DNA of 64,000 bases from an uncultured Lachnospiraceae bacterium (lineage in GTDB: Bacteria; Bacillota; Clostridia; Lachnospirales; Lachnospiraceae). A program made the translations under genes and the position numbers. The notes under the pieces are model-generated. The model was given only the letters and a program-made list of their open reading frames with translations, was not told the origin of the DNA and did not search any database. The stretch is from contig CAJUHH010000007.1 of assembly GCA_910585965.1 (NCBI GenBank), positions 97,052 to 161,051 on the forward strand, read 5' to 3'. Below, piece by piece: positions 16,919 to 26,500 of the stretch. Position 1 is the stretch's first letter. Every line of letters starts with the position of its first letter.

Positions 16919-18826
16919 TCACAGGCACTCGCTTAGAAACGCAATAAATTCCTCGTATTCGTTCAACGACAAAGCTCTCTTCAGATTGCTCGGCTCTGTC
17001 AATATCATCGTCAAAGGTTCGAATATTTCATTAAAAATATACCGTTCGTCCCTGTTAAAACAAAGCAGTATAATCAAAGAAACCGGCATATTGTTCCAAT
17101 CTGTCGGGCTGTCACACAAATATAAATACATCCCCGTCTTATTCGCCTTCATGCGCATGGAATGAGGAATCGCAAAATTCTGGAACCCGGTGGAAGACAT
17201 TTTCTCCCGTTCCAGCACTTCGCTTTCAAAATGTTCGCCCACATAACCTTTTTCGCGGAGCTTTTCGCATAGGTAATGAATGGCCTCTTCCCTTCCCCCA
17301 AACCCTTTTCCCCGCTCAAAAAAGTCCGGCAGAATAATCTGCCGTAAATATGCCGTAAAAGTCTCTCTCTTTTTGGCTGCTCTGATCTCGTCTATTTTCT
17401 GGCGGATCGCCGCAACATCCGATTCCATCAAAAACGGCTGCACTTGGACAAAAGGCGTTACCAAAGCGCGGTTGAAAGGCACCGTGCAAATAATCATATC
17501 CGGCGTAGTAATTTTATCCAGCTCTGACTCCTCGGTAATTACATTGGCAATCAGAAGCTCCGTATCCAGTCTGCTGCTGATCGTCTGAAGGAGGCGATTT
17601 CCCATAATATAATAAGTCGGGCAATAAATAACGGCTGAAAGTTTGCTGGCAAGAGCTTTCTGTGTTTCCAACGTGCTCCCCAAATGAAAAGCGATATAAC
17701 TGATTTCATCATCATTGATGGAAATCCCCGTCCATTCTTTAATGATGCTGGAACAAGCCACCGCATCATCGTAAATAAGAGGGCAGGTAGCCTTCAGCGT
17801 ATCGCCCATCGGATTTTTGCAGAAATGCTCATTTTGCGCACGGATCAGCAAATTTTTAATATGCAAAGCGAACCGAATGAGAAATTCCGGTTCATTCAAG
17901 TTAATATAATAATAGGATCCGACGGCATTGACCAGCTCATAAACCAAATCGATACAGTCCTTTCCAATAATATCTGCCAAATTATCCACTGTAATACTAT
18001 TGTAATTCAGGGAAGTCGCGCGGGAAACCAAAAGAAGCGTCATTTCCTGTACCTCTCCGGCAGAGAACTTTAGCTGGAAATGGTTTTCCAGCCGCTCCAC
18101 GATCTTTTGGGATAATTCATGCTCATGGGGCAGAAGCTCCAAGGTTTCCATCGTCTGGTCATATTCCCCATACCCTGCATTATTCTTAATCCGGTCCGCT
18201 GCGATGGCAATATGGAGTACCAGATTGCTTAAGGAATAGTCATTGATAAAATATTGGTATTCGCTCAATGTCTCCAATACAATGTTTTTTACATATATAA
18301 TATCAATATCCGGGAACGCGCTTTGGATCGTTTCCAGATTCACAAAATTTTCATTGGATTCATGGTATAGAAGCTGGCTGAGCAGTTTCCTTTTATTTTT
18401 TTCCAGCCCCCTGATCTCCAGGATATCCGAAGCCATGTGGAGGGAAAGGTCGAAGCTTTCCAACTGTTTGCGGATACGGGGAATCACTGCATACAAAGTG
18501 GAACTGCTGATAAACAATTCCTCGCAGAGATCATAAAAGGATACCGGCTCCCGGCTGATCCTTTTCATGATATAGGCAACCCGCTCCCTTGCTGTCTGGG
18601 GAATGCATGATTTTGCCTCTTTTAAGGCCTTTGCACCGATTTCCGGGTCAATATGGTATCCCTTGCGGGAAGAAGCAATTATTCCATGGTAGCTGCTGTT
18701 CAGCTCGCTGACATAAGTTTTTACCGTCCGGGCTGAAATACCCAGTGCATTTGCCAGAGAAACGGCAGTCACCCAAGCATTCGCTTCAAATAACTGTTTT
18801 AACAATGGTAAGTATTTCGTCTGCAT
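16919..18826 (-). CDS. PRD-domain PTS-responsive regulator (LicR/BglG type)
   Basis: This 635-residue PTS-controlled transcription activator has tandem N-terminal helix-turn-helix domains (about residues 1-150). Two PRD domains follow (about 165-385, with conserved His such as LHIAIAADR). Then comes an EIIB-like segment and a C-terminal fructose-type EIIA domain (about 495-635, with FAIPHSMR). The layout matches LicR/MtlR. ATG 18826 follows AAGGAAAAG; an upstream in-frame extension to 18979 is lysine-rich and probably not translated. It is divergent from the cellobiose-type PTS operon, whose activator it presumably is, sensing phosphorylation by that PTS. Confidence 0.88.
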   Translation of the reverse strand: MQTKYLPLLKQLFEANAWVTAVSLANALGISARTVKTYVSELNSSYHGIIASSRKGYHIDPEIGAKALKEAKSCIPQTARERVAYIMKRISREPVSFYDLCEELFISSSTLYAVIPRIRKQLESFDLSLHMASDILEIRGLEKNKRKLLSQLLYHESNENFVNLETIQSAFPDIDIIYVKNIVLETLSEYQYFINDYSLSNLVLHIAIAADRIKNNAGYGEYDQTMETLELLPHEHELSQKIVERLENHFQLKFSAGEVQEMTLLLVSRATSLNYNSITVDNLADIIGKDCIDLVYELVNAVGSYYYINLNEPEFLIRFALHIKNLLIRAQNEHFCKNPMGDTLKATCPLIYDDAVACSSIIKEWTGISINDDEISYIAFHLGSTLETQKALASKLSAVIYCPTYYIMGNRLLQTISSRLDTELLIANVITEESELDKITTPDMIICTVPFNRALVTPFVQVQPFLMESDVAAIRQKIDEIRAAKKRETFTAYLRQIILPDFFERGKGFGGREEAIHYLCEKLREKGYVGEHFESEVLEREKMSSTGFQNFAIPHSMRMKANKTGMYLYLCDSPTDWNNMPVSLIILLCFNRDERYIFNEIFEPLTMILTEPSNLKRALSLNEYEEFIAFLSECL

Positions 18827-18928
18827 TCTTACTTTTCCTTTTCCATTTTTTCTATATTTGTAAGAATTCCCCGCTTTCCCTTTTTTCATTAAAGCACTTA
18901 CCTCCGTTATAATACAAACGATCTTTTG

Positions 18929-18941
18929 CACCGTATCGGTG
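18929..18941. promoter_or_regulatory. Palindrome between the regulator and the PTS operon
   Basis: CACCGTATCGGTG is a perfect 5-3-5 palindrome in the 233-nt divergent region between the PRD regulator and the EIIB gene. Its position suits an operator for that regulator. This is positional inference only. Confidence 0.35.
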
Positions 18942-19059
18942 AAAAGGTCGGTTTGCTTTTTGTACGTATTTTCCTCCATAATAGAACCATCAGGCGGAGC
19001 GGCCAGCCCCGGGACACGCCGTCCGCAAAAATCGTGTAAAAGAAAAGGAGATTAAAAAA

Positions 19060-19377
19060 ATGGCAAATCATAACATCTTATTAGTATGCGGTTCTGGCGC
19101 GAGCAGCGGTTTCATGGCGGCAAATATCCGCAAGGCTGCTTCTGCAAGAGGCTTGGACTGGAGCGTAACGGCAAGAAGCGAATCCGAAATTTTAAACTAT
19201 GTAGAAGACATCGACTGCCTGATGGCCGGTCCCCATCTGGAGTCCAATCTCGGAGCCATTAAAGAGGACTGCGAAGGCTATGACATTAAAATAGCCCTGC
19301 TGACGAAAGAAGCATATGCAAAGCTGAACGGGGACCTGGCGGTAGACCAGATCCTGGAAATGTTCGGCGAAAAATAG
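19060..19377 (+). CDS. PTS cellobiose/lactose-family EIIB
   Basis: This 105-residue cytoplasmic EIIB of the lactose/cellobiose family has the phosphorylated cysteine in LLVCGSGASSG (Cys10). The P-loop that follows and the GPHLESN segment are typical. AAGGAG precedes the ATG by 9 nt. It opens a five-gene operon (EIIB, EIIC, EIIA, GH1, HAD) that imports a beta-glucoside as its 6-phosphate. EIIB passes phosphate from EIIA to the sugar bound by EIIC. Confidence 0.92.
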   Translation: MANHNILLVCGSGASSGFMAANIRKAASARGLDWSVTARSESEILNYVEDIDCLMAGPHLESNLGAIKEDCEGYDIKIALLTKEAYAKLNGDLAVDQILEMFGEK

Positions 19378-19417
19378 ACGATCCTGATAAAAAAATTCTA
19401 GTTACGGAGGAGTAAGT

Positions 19418-20689
19418 ATGAATGCATTGATTAAATGGCTTGAAAACAGTTTTGCGCCAAAAATGAGCAAAATAAACAACAATATATGGGTAGTCACCTT
19501 AAAGGATTCCATTATGCAGACGCTGCCGTTTATCTTCCTCGGTTCCATCTTCTGCTGCCTGGCAATTATTGAGGATTTCGTCACGCTGCCGTTTTCCTTC
19601 TGGACACCGTTTGGCTGGACCATGAGCAAGGTTTCCCTCTTAGTCGCCTTTTTAATTCCGTTTAACTATTGTGAGAAAAAGCGCTATCGGAAACAGCGTT
19701 TGATCGCCGGCCTGACAGGCTTGTTGCTGTTTATGATGATCGTCACCCCCGAATTCATTACAAGCGGCACGGTAGGATTCGGCCACGATTCCCTGGGCGC
19801 GGGCGGCATGTTCGTCGCTATCCTGGCAGGCATCATTACCAGCCTGATTTTCGGCTCTTTTGCCAAATTTTCTTTCTTCAAAGACGATTCCGCCATCCCT
19901 GATTTCGTGCGCCAATGGTTCGATGCATTGCTTCCGATCGGCCTGACCATCGTAATGGGCTGGATTATCGTTTTAATTTTGAATGTGAACTTATACCAGA
20001 TCATTGTCAATCTTTTTATGCCTTTGCAGACAGGCCTCAACTCATTGCTGGGATTTACATTCTTTAAGTTTTTTACCTGTTTTATCTATTCCATGGGTAT
20101 TTCCAGCTGGGTACTGACTCCTATCGAGCAGCCGGTCAAACTGGCGGCCATTACCGCGAACCTTGGCTTCGTAGCGGCCGGAGCAGCAACTGCTTCCAAT
20201 ATGTTCATTAACACGGAGGGACTTGTATACTGCACCTATATGTGGGTCGGCGGCATCGGTTGTACCTTCCCTTTGGTTATCATGCTTATGCGTTCCAAAT
20301 CCAAAGAGCTGAATTCTCTTGGAAAGGCATGCTTTGTTCCTGCTATTTTCAATATCAACGAACCCGTCATCTTCGGATGCATCGCATGGAACCCTTACCT
20401 TATGGTGCCGATGTGGCTGCAGGGAATTATTCTCCCGATCCTGACCTATGTATTTACGAAAATTATTCCGTTTGCACCGCTTCCCCATGTGCAGTTTGAT
20501 CTTTGGTATGCCCCTTATCCGATCGGAACAGTCATGAACATCATGAGCCAGGGAGCCGGCGCATTAATCCGGGCGCTTATATTCCTTGTCGCTACGATCG
20601 TAGTATCCGCAGTCATCTGGTATCCGTTCTTTAAAGCCTATGAGGCAAAAAGATTGGAAGAAGAGCTTGTAAAAGTAGAAAGCAAATAA
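19418..20689 (+). CDS. PTS cellobiose-family EIIC permease
   Basis: This 423-residue integral membrane EIIC of the lactose/cellobiose family has about ten helices. The conserved NINEPVIFG sugar-binding motif lies near residue 310, and the N-terminus is an amphipathic FAPKMSKINNN segment. It forms the transport channel. It lies 40 nt after EIIB and 35 nt before EIIA. The precise beta-glucoside carried is not fixed by sequence. Confidence 0.92.
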   Translation: MNALIKWLENSFAPKMSKINNNIWVVTLKDSIMQTLPFIFLGSIFCCLAIIEDFVTLPFSFWTPFGWTMSKVSLLVAFLIPFNYCEKKRYRKQRLIAGLTGLLLFMMIVTPEFITSGTVGFGHDSLGAGGMFVAILAGIITSLIFGSFAKFSFFKDDSAIPDFVRQWFDALLPIGLTIVMGWIIVLILNVNLYQIIVNLFMPLQTGLNSLLGFTFFKFFTCFIYSMGISSWVLTPIEQPVKLAAITANLGFVAAGAATASNMFINTEGLVYCTYMWVGGIGCTFPLVIMLMRSKSKELNSLGKACFVPAIFNINEPVIFGCIAWNPYLMVPMWLQGIILPILTYVFTKIIPFAPLPHVQFDLWYAPYPIGTVMNIMSQGAGALIRALIFLVATIVVSAVIWYPFFKAYEAKRLEEELVKVESK

Positions 20690-20724
20690 ATGCAAAACAT
20701 ATTTTTTGAAATGAGGTGTAATTT

Positions 20725-21063
20725 TTGAACGAACAAATTGTTGAAAATGCAATGAATATCATTATGCATGCAGGCGATGCGCGGGTTTACTGCAAAAAGG
20801 CTCTGGATCTTCTGGCGGAAGGCAAGCCTTCGGAAGCGGAAGAAGAAATGAAAGGAGCCGATAAAGAAATCGCAGAAGCCCACCACATCCAGACAGACTG
20901 CATCCAGAGCGCCATCAGGGGAGAAGCATTTGAGTATAATGTACTGTTCGCCCACGCGCAGGATACGCTGATGACCATTTACAGCGAAATCGCGCTGGCC
21001 AAGCAGTTGATTAAGATTTCCAGCCATTTGGAAGAACGCATCAACACATTAAAAAAGAAATAA
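20725..21063 (+). CDS. PTS lactose/cellobiose-family EIIA
   Basis: This 112-residue three-helix EIIA of the lactose family has its active-site histidine in LFAHAQDTLM (His77). It is conserved from IMHAGDAR onward. The start codon is TTG at 20725 with GAGGTG 7 nt upstream; no closer ATG is in frame. It accepts phosphate from HPr and donates it to the EIIB encoded at the operon start. Confidence 0.9.
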   Translation: MNEQIVENAMNIIMHAGDARVYCKKALDLLAEGKPSEAEEEMKGADKEIAEAHHIQTDCIQSAIRGEAFEYNVLFAHAQDTLMTIYSEIALAKQLIKISSHLEERINTLKKK

Positions 21064-21077
21064 AAGGAGGATTTATC

Positions 21078-22520
21078 ATGGAAAACAGAGTACCCAAGGG
21101 GTTCCCGGAAGGGTTTATGTGGGGCGGCGCCTTTGCTGCCAACCAAATGGAAGGGGCGTTCGATGTTGACGGAAAAGGCTGGTGTGTGGCCGACATCAAC
21201 GAATTTGTCGCCGATGTGCCTATCGACCAGAAATCCAATATGGAAGTAATCACCCAGTTCGTGAAAGATGCGATGGCATCCAAAGACCGCATTTTCCCCA
21301 AACGGCACGGCATCGATTTTTACCACACCTATAAGGAAGACTTAAAATTACTGGCGGAGCTGGGGCTGAAAACCTACCGCACATCCATCAACTGGTCCCG
21401 TATCTTCCCAAACGGCGACGATGCGCAGCCGAATGAGGCAGGCTTAAAATTTTACGACGATTTATTCGACGAGATCCTTGCCAACGGCATGGAACCGATG
21501 ATTACCATTTCCCATTATGAGATTCCGCTGAATCTGACTTTAAACTACAAAGGATGGTATTCCCGGGAAGTCATCGACTTTTTTGAAAAATACTGCAAAA
21601 CGGTATTTGACCGTTATGCCGGAAAAGTAAAATATTGGATCATTGTCAACCAGATCAACCTCATCGTACACGAGTCCTTTAACCATCTCGGCGTAGCGGA
21701 AGATGCGGTGGAAGATGTCCTTTCCGCCAAATACCAGGCGGTACATAACGAAATGGTTGCCTGTGCAAGGGCTACCAGATATGCCCACGAAAAATACCCG
21801 GAAATGCAGATCGGCATGATGCTCTGCGGCGGCCCCGACTATCCGGCCTCCTGCAAGCCGGAAGATATGCTGGCAGCCCTGCGCCATAACCAGATGGAAT
21901 ATTTCTTTGGCGACGTGCTGCTGCGCGGCTCCTATCCGGGATATGCCTTCCGCTTCTTTGAAGACTTTCACATTCAAGTGGAATTCGGGGAACATGACGA
22001 AGAGGATTTGAAAAATACGGCGGATTTCTTCTCCTTCTCCTACTATTACACAAGGATCTGTTCGAAGGAAAGCTTTGAGGACGGAAACAATTCCTCCCGA
22101 AACAAAGAACTTCCGGCCAATCCGTGGGGATGGAGCATTGATCCCATCGGTCTGCGGATTTTATTAAATGAATTCTATGACCGCTACCAGAAACCAATTT
22201 ACATTACGGAAAACGGCGTAGGATATTATGACAAACTGGAAGAGGACGGACACATCCATGACCCTTACCGCGTGGATTATTACCGCGCCCACATCGCGCA
22301 AATGAAAGAGGCCATCAAAGACGGCGTTGACCTGCGCGGCTATTACGCATGGGGGCCTCTCGATATTATCAGCTGCTCTTCTTCGGAAATGAGCAAGCGT
22401 TACGGCTTTATCTATGTGGATTTGGACGACTATGGAAAAGGAAGCGGAAAACGCATCAAAAAAGACAGCTTTGCATGGTACCAAAAAGTAATAGCGTCCA
22501 ATGGCGAGGATTTGGATTGA
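21078..22520 (+). CDS. GH1 6-phospho-beta-glucosidase homologue with Gln at the acid/base site
   Basis: This 480-residue GH1 enzyme is of normal length. The nucleophile is present (YITENG, Glu378). The 6-phosphate-binding loop SKRYGFIYVD near residue 435, typical of 6-phospho-beta-glucosidases, is also present. The acid/base motif, normally NE(P/I), reads WIIVNQIN, giving Asn191-Gln192. The codon is CAG, so one transversion or a real functional change could explain it. Plant myrosinases carry Gln here and cleave glycosides with good leaving groups. The enzyme may be similar, or impaired, or act on an unusual phospho-glycoside. It is in operon with the cellobiose-type PTS and overlaps the next gene by 1 nt. 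Confidence 0.9.
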   Translation: MENRVPKGFPEGFMWGGAFAANQMEGAFDVDGKGWCVADINEFVADVPIDQKSNMEVITQFVKDAMASKDRIFPKRHGIDFYHTYKEDLKLLAELGLKTYRTSINWSRIFPNGDDAQPNEAGLKFYDDLFDEILANGMEPMITISHYEIPLNLTLNYKGWYSREVIDFFEKYCKTVFDRYAGKVKYWIIVNQINLIVHESFNHLGVAEDAVEDVLSAKYQAVHNEMVACARATRYAHEKYPEMQIGMMLCGGPDYPASCKPEDMLAALRHNQMEYFFGDVLLRGSYPGYAFRFFEDFHIQVEFGEHDEEDLKNTADFFSFSYYYTRICSKESFEDGNNSSRNKELPANPWGWSIDPIGLRILLNEFYDRYQKPIYITENGVGYYDKLEEDGHIHDPYRVDYYRAHIAQMKEAIKDGVDLRGYYAWGPLDIISCSSSEMSKRYGFIYVDLDDYGKGSGKRIKKDSFAWYQKVIASNGEDLD

Positions 22521-23287
22521 TGCGAAAAAGGTATTTTTTCTTTGATATCGACGGAACGCTGATTCCAGAAACAGGAGGTTCTGAGATACCGCCTAAAGTC
22601 CGGGACGCGTTGGACGAAGTGCAGAGAAAAGGCCATTTTTGTGCGATCGCCACGGGAAGAGGCCATTGTGAAGCGGAAAACATCAGGAAGTCCCTGGGCT
22701 TTGCCAATATGGTATGCGACGGCGGCAACGGAATTGTCCTGGACCACAAACTGGTATCCTTAAAACCCCTCCCCTATGAACTATGCCGCCAGCTGGTTGC
22801 GGAATGCGAAGCATGCGGCTATTCATGGGGGATTTTCCCTGAGGACAAATGCTATTGCGTCACTCCGGATAAGGGTTTCCCCGGATTTTCCTACATGGAT
22901 CTCTATATAAAAGAAGGAATGAGGCTGGACGATTACCAGCAAGTTATGAAGCTGTTTATCTTATGTCCCCCCGGACAGGAAGACCGAATGCCGACTCTCC
23001 GAAAACTGGCATGGTGCCGTTATTTTGACCACCCTTATATTCTCGTGGAGCCGGCGGATAAGGCGCGGGGCATCCGGCATATTATGGATTACCTCCGCGC
23101 CCCCTATGAAGATGCTGTCGTATTCGGCGACGGAAAAAATGATTTTTCCATGTTCACGGACGATTGGTTCTGCATCGCCATGGGGAACGCCCTCCCGGAA
23201 CTGAAAGAAAAAGCGGATTATGTCACGCTGCCGGCCTCTCAAGAAGGCATCGTACATGCTTTGAGGTACTTTGGGTGGTTAGCGTGA
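22520..23287 (+). CDS. HAD-superfamily IIB phosphatase
   Basis: This 255-residue HAD-IIB hydrolase has motif I DIDGTLIP (residues 9-16), motif II in AIATGRG, a IIB cap and motif IV GDGKNDFSMF. The ATG at 22520 overlaps the TGA of the GH1 gene (TGATG), implying coupled translation. Ending a PTS / phospho-glucosidase operon, it may dephosphorylate glucose 6-phosphate or an aglycone by-product; substrate unknown. The stop codon lies inside the first hairpin of the terminator array. Confidence 0.88.
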   Translation: MRKRYFFFDIDGTLIPETGGSEIPPKVRDALDEVQRKGHFCAIATGRGHCEAENIRKSLGFANMVCDGGNGIVLDHKLVSLKPLPYELCRQLVAECEACGYSWGIFPEDKCYCVTPDKGFPGFSYMDLYIKEGMRLDDYQQVMKLFILCPPGQEDRMPTLRKLAWCRYFDHPYILVEPADKARGIRHIMDYLRAPYEDAVVFGDGKNDFSMFTDDWFCIAMGNALPELKEKADYVTLPASQEGIVHALRYFGWLA

Positions 23288-23385
23288 GAAAGACTTGCTT
23301 TGCAAGTCTTTCTCACGCGGAAGAACGCCTAAAAAGCGGCGTTCTTCCCATTGATGATTTATGCCGCCGGGAGGCGGCATTTTTC
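23282..23385 (+). terminator. Three tandem hairpins, the last a rho-independent terminator
   Basis: Hairpin 1 has 17-bp perfect arms (23282-23298 and 23302-23318, loop TTT) and contains the HAD stop codon. Hairpin 2 pairs GGAAGAACGCC (23319-23329) with GGCGTTCTTCC (23338-23348). Hairpin 3 pairs ATGCCGCC (23361-23368) with GGCGGCAT (23373-23380), then TTTT: a standard terminator for the cellobiose operon. Confidence 0.85.
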
Positions 23386-23455
23386 ATTGGGATTTGAGTC
23401 GCAGCGAAGCTGCGGCATGGAGGGTAGCGTAGGGAAAAGCAGGACAGAAATTGTG

Positions 23456-23517
23456 GGCGGGGTTTTCCGGGTAGTTGTGCCATATGCTTCAACTATCTGG
23501 GAAACCTCGCCTTTTTT
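23456..23517 (+). terminator. Second long terminator before the defence island
   Basis: Arms 23456-23477 and 23490-23511 pair over 22 positions, with four G.U pairs and no true mismatch. The loop is 12 nt, followed directly by TTTTTT. It ends at the stop of the convergent SIR2-STAND gene and shields that gene from sugar-operon transcription. Confidence 0.7.
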
Positions 23518-26500
23518 ATACAAGATATCTTTTCCCATGCCTCCTGCCGGCTGTTTCTATAATATCCAGAAGATTAGTCCGAAAGACCCCGTCCGCTTCT
23601 TCCAATAGCGGCATCAATTTTTCTACAATAAATTTATGATCGGCGGCACGCGCCAGGAAACCATATTTCTCGCGATCCCAACATTCTTTCTTTAACTCCT
23701 CAAAAATATATTCTATCGCTCCTTCATGAAAATCGCTAATATGTGTTTCCAGTCGGGGAATGATATATTTCAACAATATTTTTCTATAAGGACATCCTTC
23801 ATCGTTAAACCTTGCCAATAATCCTTCTTTGGACTTCGGTCCCGTATAGCGGGTTAAAAAACCCCTTATTTGCAATAACTGCAGACTTTCCTTATCTTCG
23901 TCCCCCTTCTGCTCCAGTTCCTCCATCCAGTCCAGCCACCAATCGATATCTTCTACTTCCCATATTCCAAATCCCTTGATAGAAAAGGGTGAAAAGCTGC
24001 CCATCAATCCAACCATCAACTCCGCATTTTTCAACATCAGAAGCCGAACGAACAATTCTTCCTTTCCTTCCCATGTCAGTTCGATCTCCCTGAGTAGTTC
24101 TATAGGCTGTATTTCCAGTTCCTTCTCATCCATAAAAAGCAGCGACTTCAACTCCTGAAAAACTTCCGCTCGTTTTTCCTGATCTGCGCAGGCCAGGATC
24201 GCCGCTCTGGTCAAACCAGAATATGACTTTGCCTTTCGCTTTACATACTCTTTCAAATCCGTCCTGTTTTTCAGAATTTCCCCCAAAGTATCCAATGCCC
24301 ATACCTCGTCATAAAGGCAATCAAGCAAACGGTCAATATGTTCCCTTTGCAGAAAATCCCATAGTATATTTTGAGAGGAATATTTCATTATAAAATACAT
24401 CGTTATCGATGCCCTTTGATATCCCTGCATAAATAAATCCGTCGCCATCATAAGGCTGCACGCCGTATTCTTGTTTTGCAGATATTTGCAGAAAATTCTT
24501 TTCCGCATAGCTGGTAATCCGGCAAACTCAGAGTCGCCTACAAGTATATCTCGGATATGCTCTTCATCAAATTTTGTCATAATATCAGCTACCGCAGAAA
24601 TAAATCCACGAAATCTCCACCAATCCATCTCATAGTTTATTATTATCGTTTGAAGATGATCCACCATTTTTTCCAGCGCTTCCAAATCCGCTTCTTCCAC
24701 TATTTTACTCAAGACCTTTCCCACTTTATCGCAGAACATTTCCTCCATCGCATGTTCCAAAAGCATCTGCAGGAATTCATCCTTAACCATGTCCCCCTTT
24801 AATTTCCACAAGCAAATTGCTGCCGCACCGCCGATACGATACCCCAGTTCAATCACATCTCTTATACTTTCTTCATTTTCTTCCGAAATATCCAGTTCAT
24901 ATTGCAGCCAGCTTTCTATTCTACTCCAATGCCGATTCCTGATATCTTCGTTTTCTGCGATCTCTTTGAATATTTTATTGATTATCCCCGCCTTTTGGAA
25001 CTCCATATACGGAACGGACTGGAGAACCAATATAAAATCGATCCGAAACAACTGATTGATAAATTCTTCCACCCGGTCATCCGGGAGTAAGTTTATCATA
25101 AAAAATACAGCCTGATCCCACCGATAAAACCTCATTTTTTCGCGAATAACCGCCGGGTTCTTCCAATACAGCTCCATCAATTCTTTTGCTGCCAGATATT
25201 CCGTTATTGTCTGATGTGCAAACGCTATTTTCCCATTGCTGCATGGAGTGATAATTTTTTTATAAATCAACCAGTTTACGACTTCTTTCTTCTCTTCCAT
25301 TTCCTGGCAAATGTCTTGCTCATTCATCCCTTCATATATAAATTCAGCCGGGAAAGCCTCGACACCAATCTCCAGCGCCCGATAGGCCGCCGGAGACAAC
25401 GCTTTTTCAATCTCCGCTTTTTCGGCAAATCGCCGCTTAAAATCCTTCTGTAAATTTCCAAAAAGCTCCCTATAAAAATGCTTTGGCTGCGCAATATTTT
25501 TTATTTCTATTTCCCCGTTAATAACATATTGGAAATAAAACGGTTTGCTTATAATTTTCCGCATCACTTTACTTAGCTCTGCCGTCATCCCTTTTTTCTC
25601 CAATTCCACATCGATGGTATGAGGGTCGATCTCATCCAGCGCATAAACCGGAAATCCATATGCCTCCAGTCCATCCGAAGTTCTCGCTCCTATCACAACC
25701 GCCCCATTTCCAAACCGGGCAAATATTTTTTCAAAGTCCTGCCGATACTTTCCGCTGTCCCAATATTCCTTCGGCATTTCATTAAAAGAATCGAGAAAAA
25801 TTTTACATCTGCATTCTTCCATGATCCTTTCCAGCGGCAGCGTCCTAGAAAATTCCCTTTCTATCATCCCCTCCAGATCGCCATCGTATAATTTCAAATC
25901 AATATATATCGGCACAATTATCTGCCGAAAGTCTATGCCTTTCTCCGAAAAACCGCTCTCTTCCAAACACTTTTTATGAAGTTCCTGCGCCATAACAGCG
26001 GCAGCTCTCCGCATCGCATAACTTTTCCCGGCTCCTGGCGCCCCGACCAATACTGCATTTCCCCAGCTGTCCGTTAAAAACTCTTCCACAAAACTTATAT
26101 CAAACTTGTCGAAGCAGCGTGTCATAACATCACTGGACTGCCGATAGACGTATATCCCGAATTCCGTTTCCGCCTTTTTATACCCGCGAAATCTGTTTGC
26201 ATATCTGACAAACGCGAGCATTACTTCCTCCCACGTTTGATCTGCCTCTTTTTTTGCTTTGTCAATCTCAGTTCTCCCTGCTTTTTCCGCTTTGCTATCG
26301 GTTCCGGCAAAACCATGCAGTTCATCTTGCAATGTATCCAACAGCTCCAACAAGGGCGCATGGCTCCTGGATCCGTCCGGCTCCATGCGGGTCTCATACC
26401 CTACCAGATGGATTCCATAGTTCCTTTCCCAATAATCGACTTCCGCCTCCTCCACATCCGCCATGATCGCATAATGATCCCTCACATTCCCCCGATAAAT

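Noticed and set aside
18827..18979. N-terminal extension of the PRD regulator
   Set aside because: The added residues are lysine-rich, cover the divergent promoter region and its palindrome, and a ribosome site lies before the later ATG 18826.
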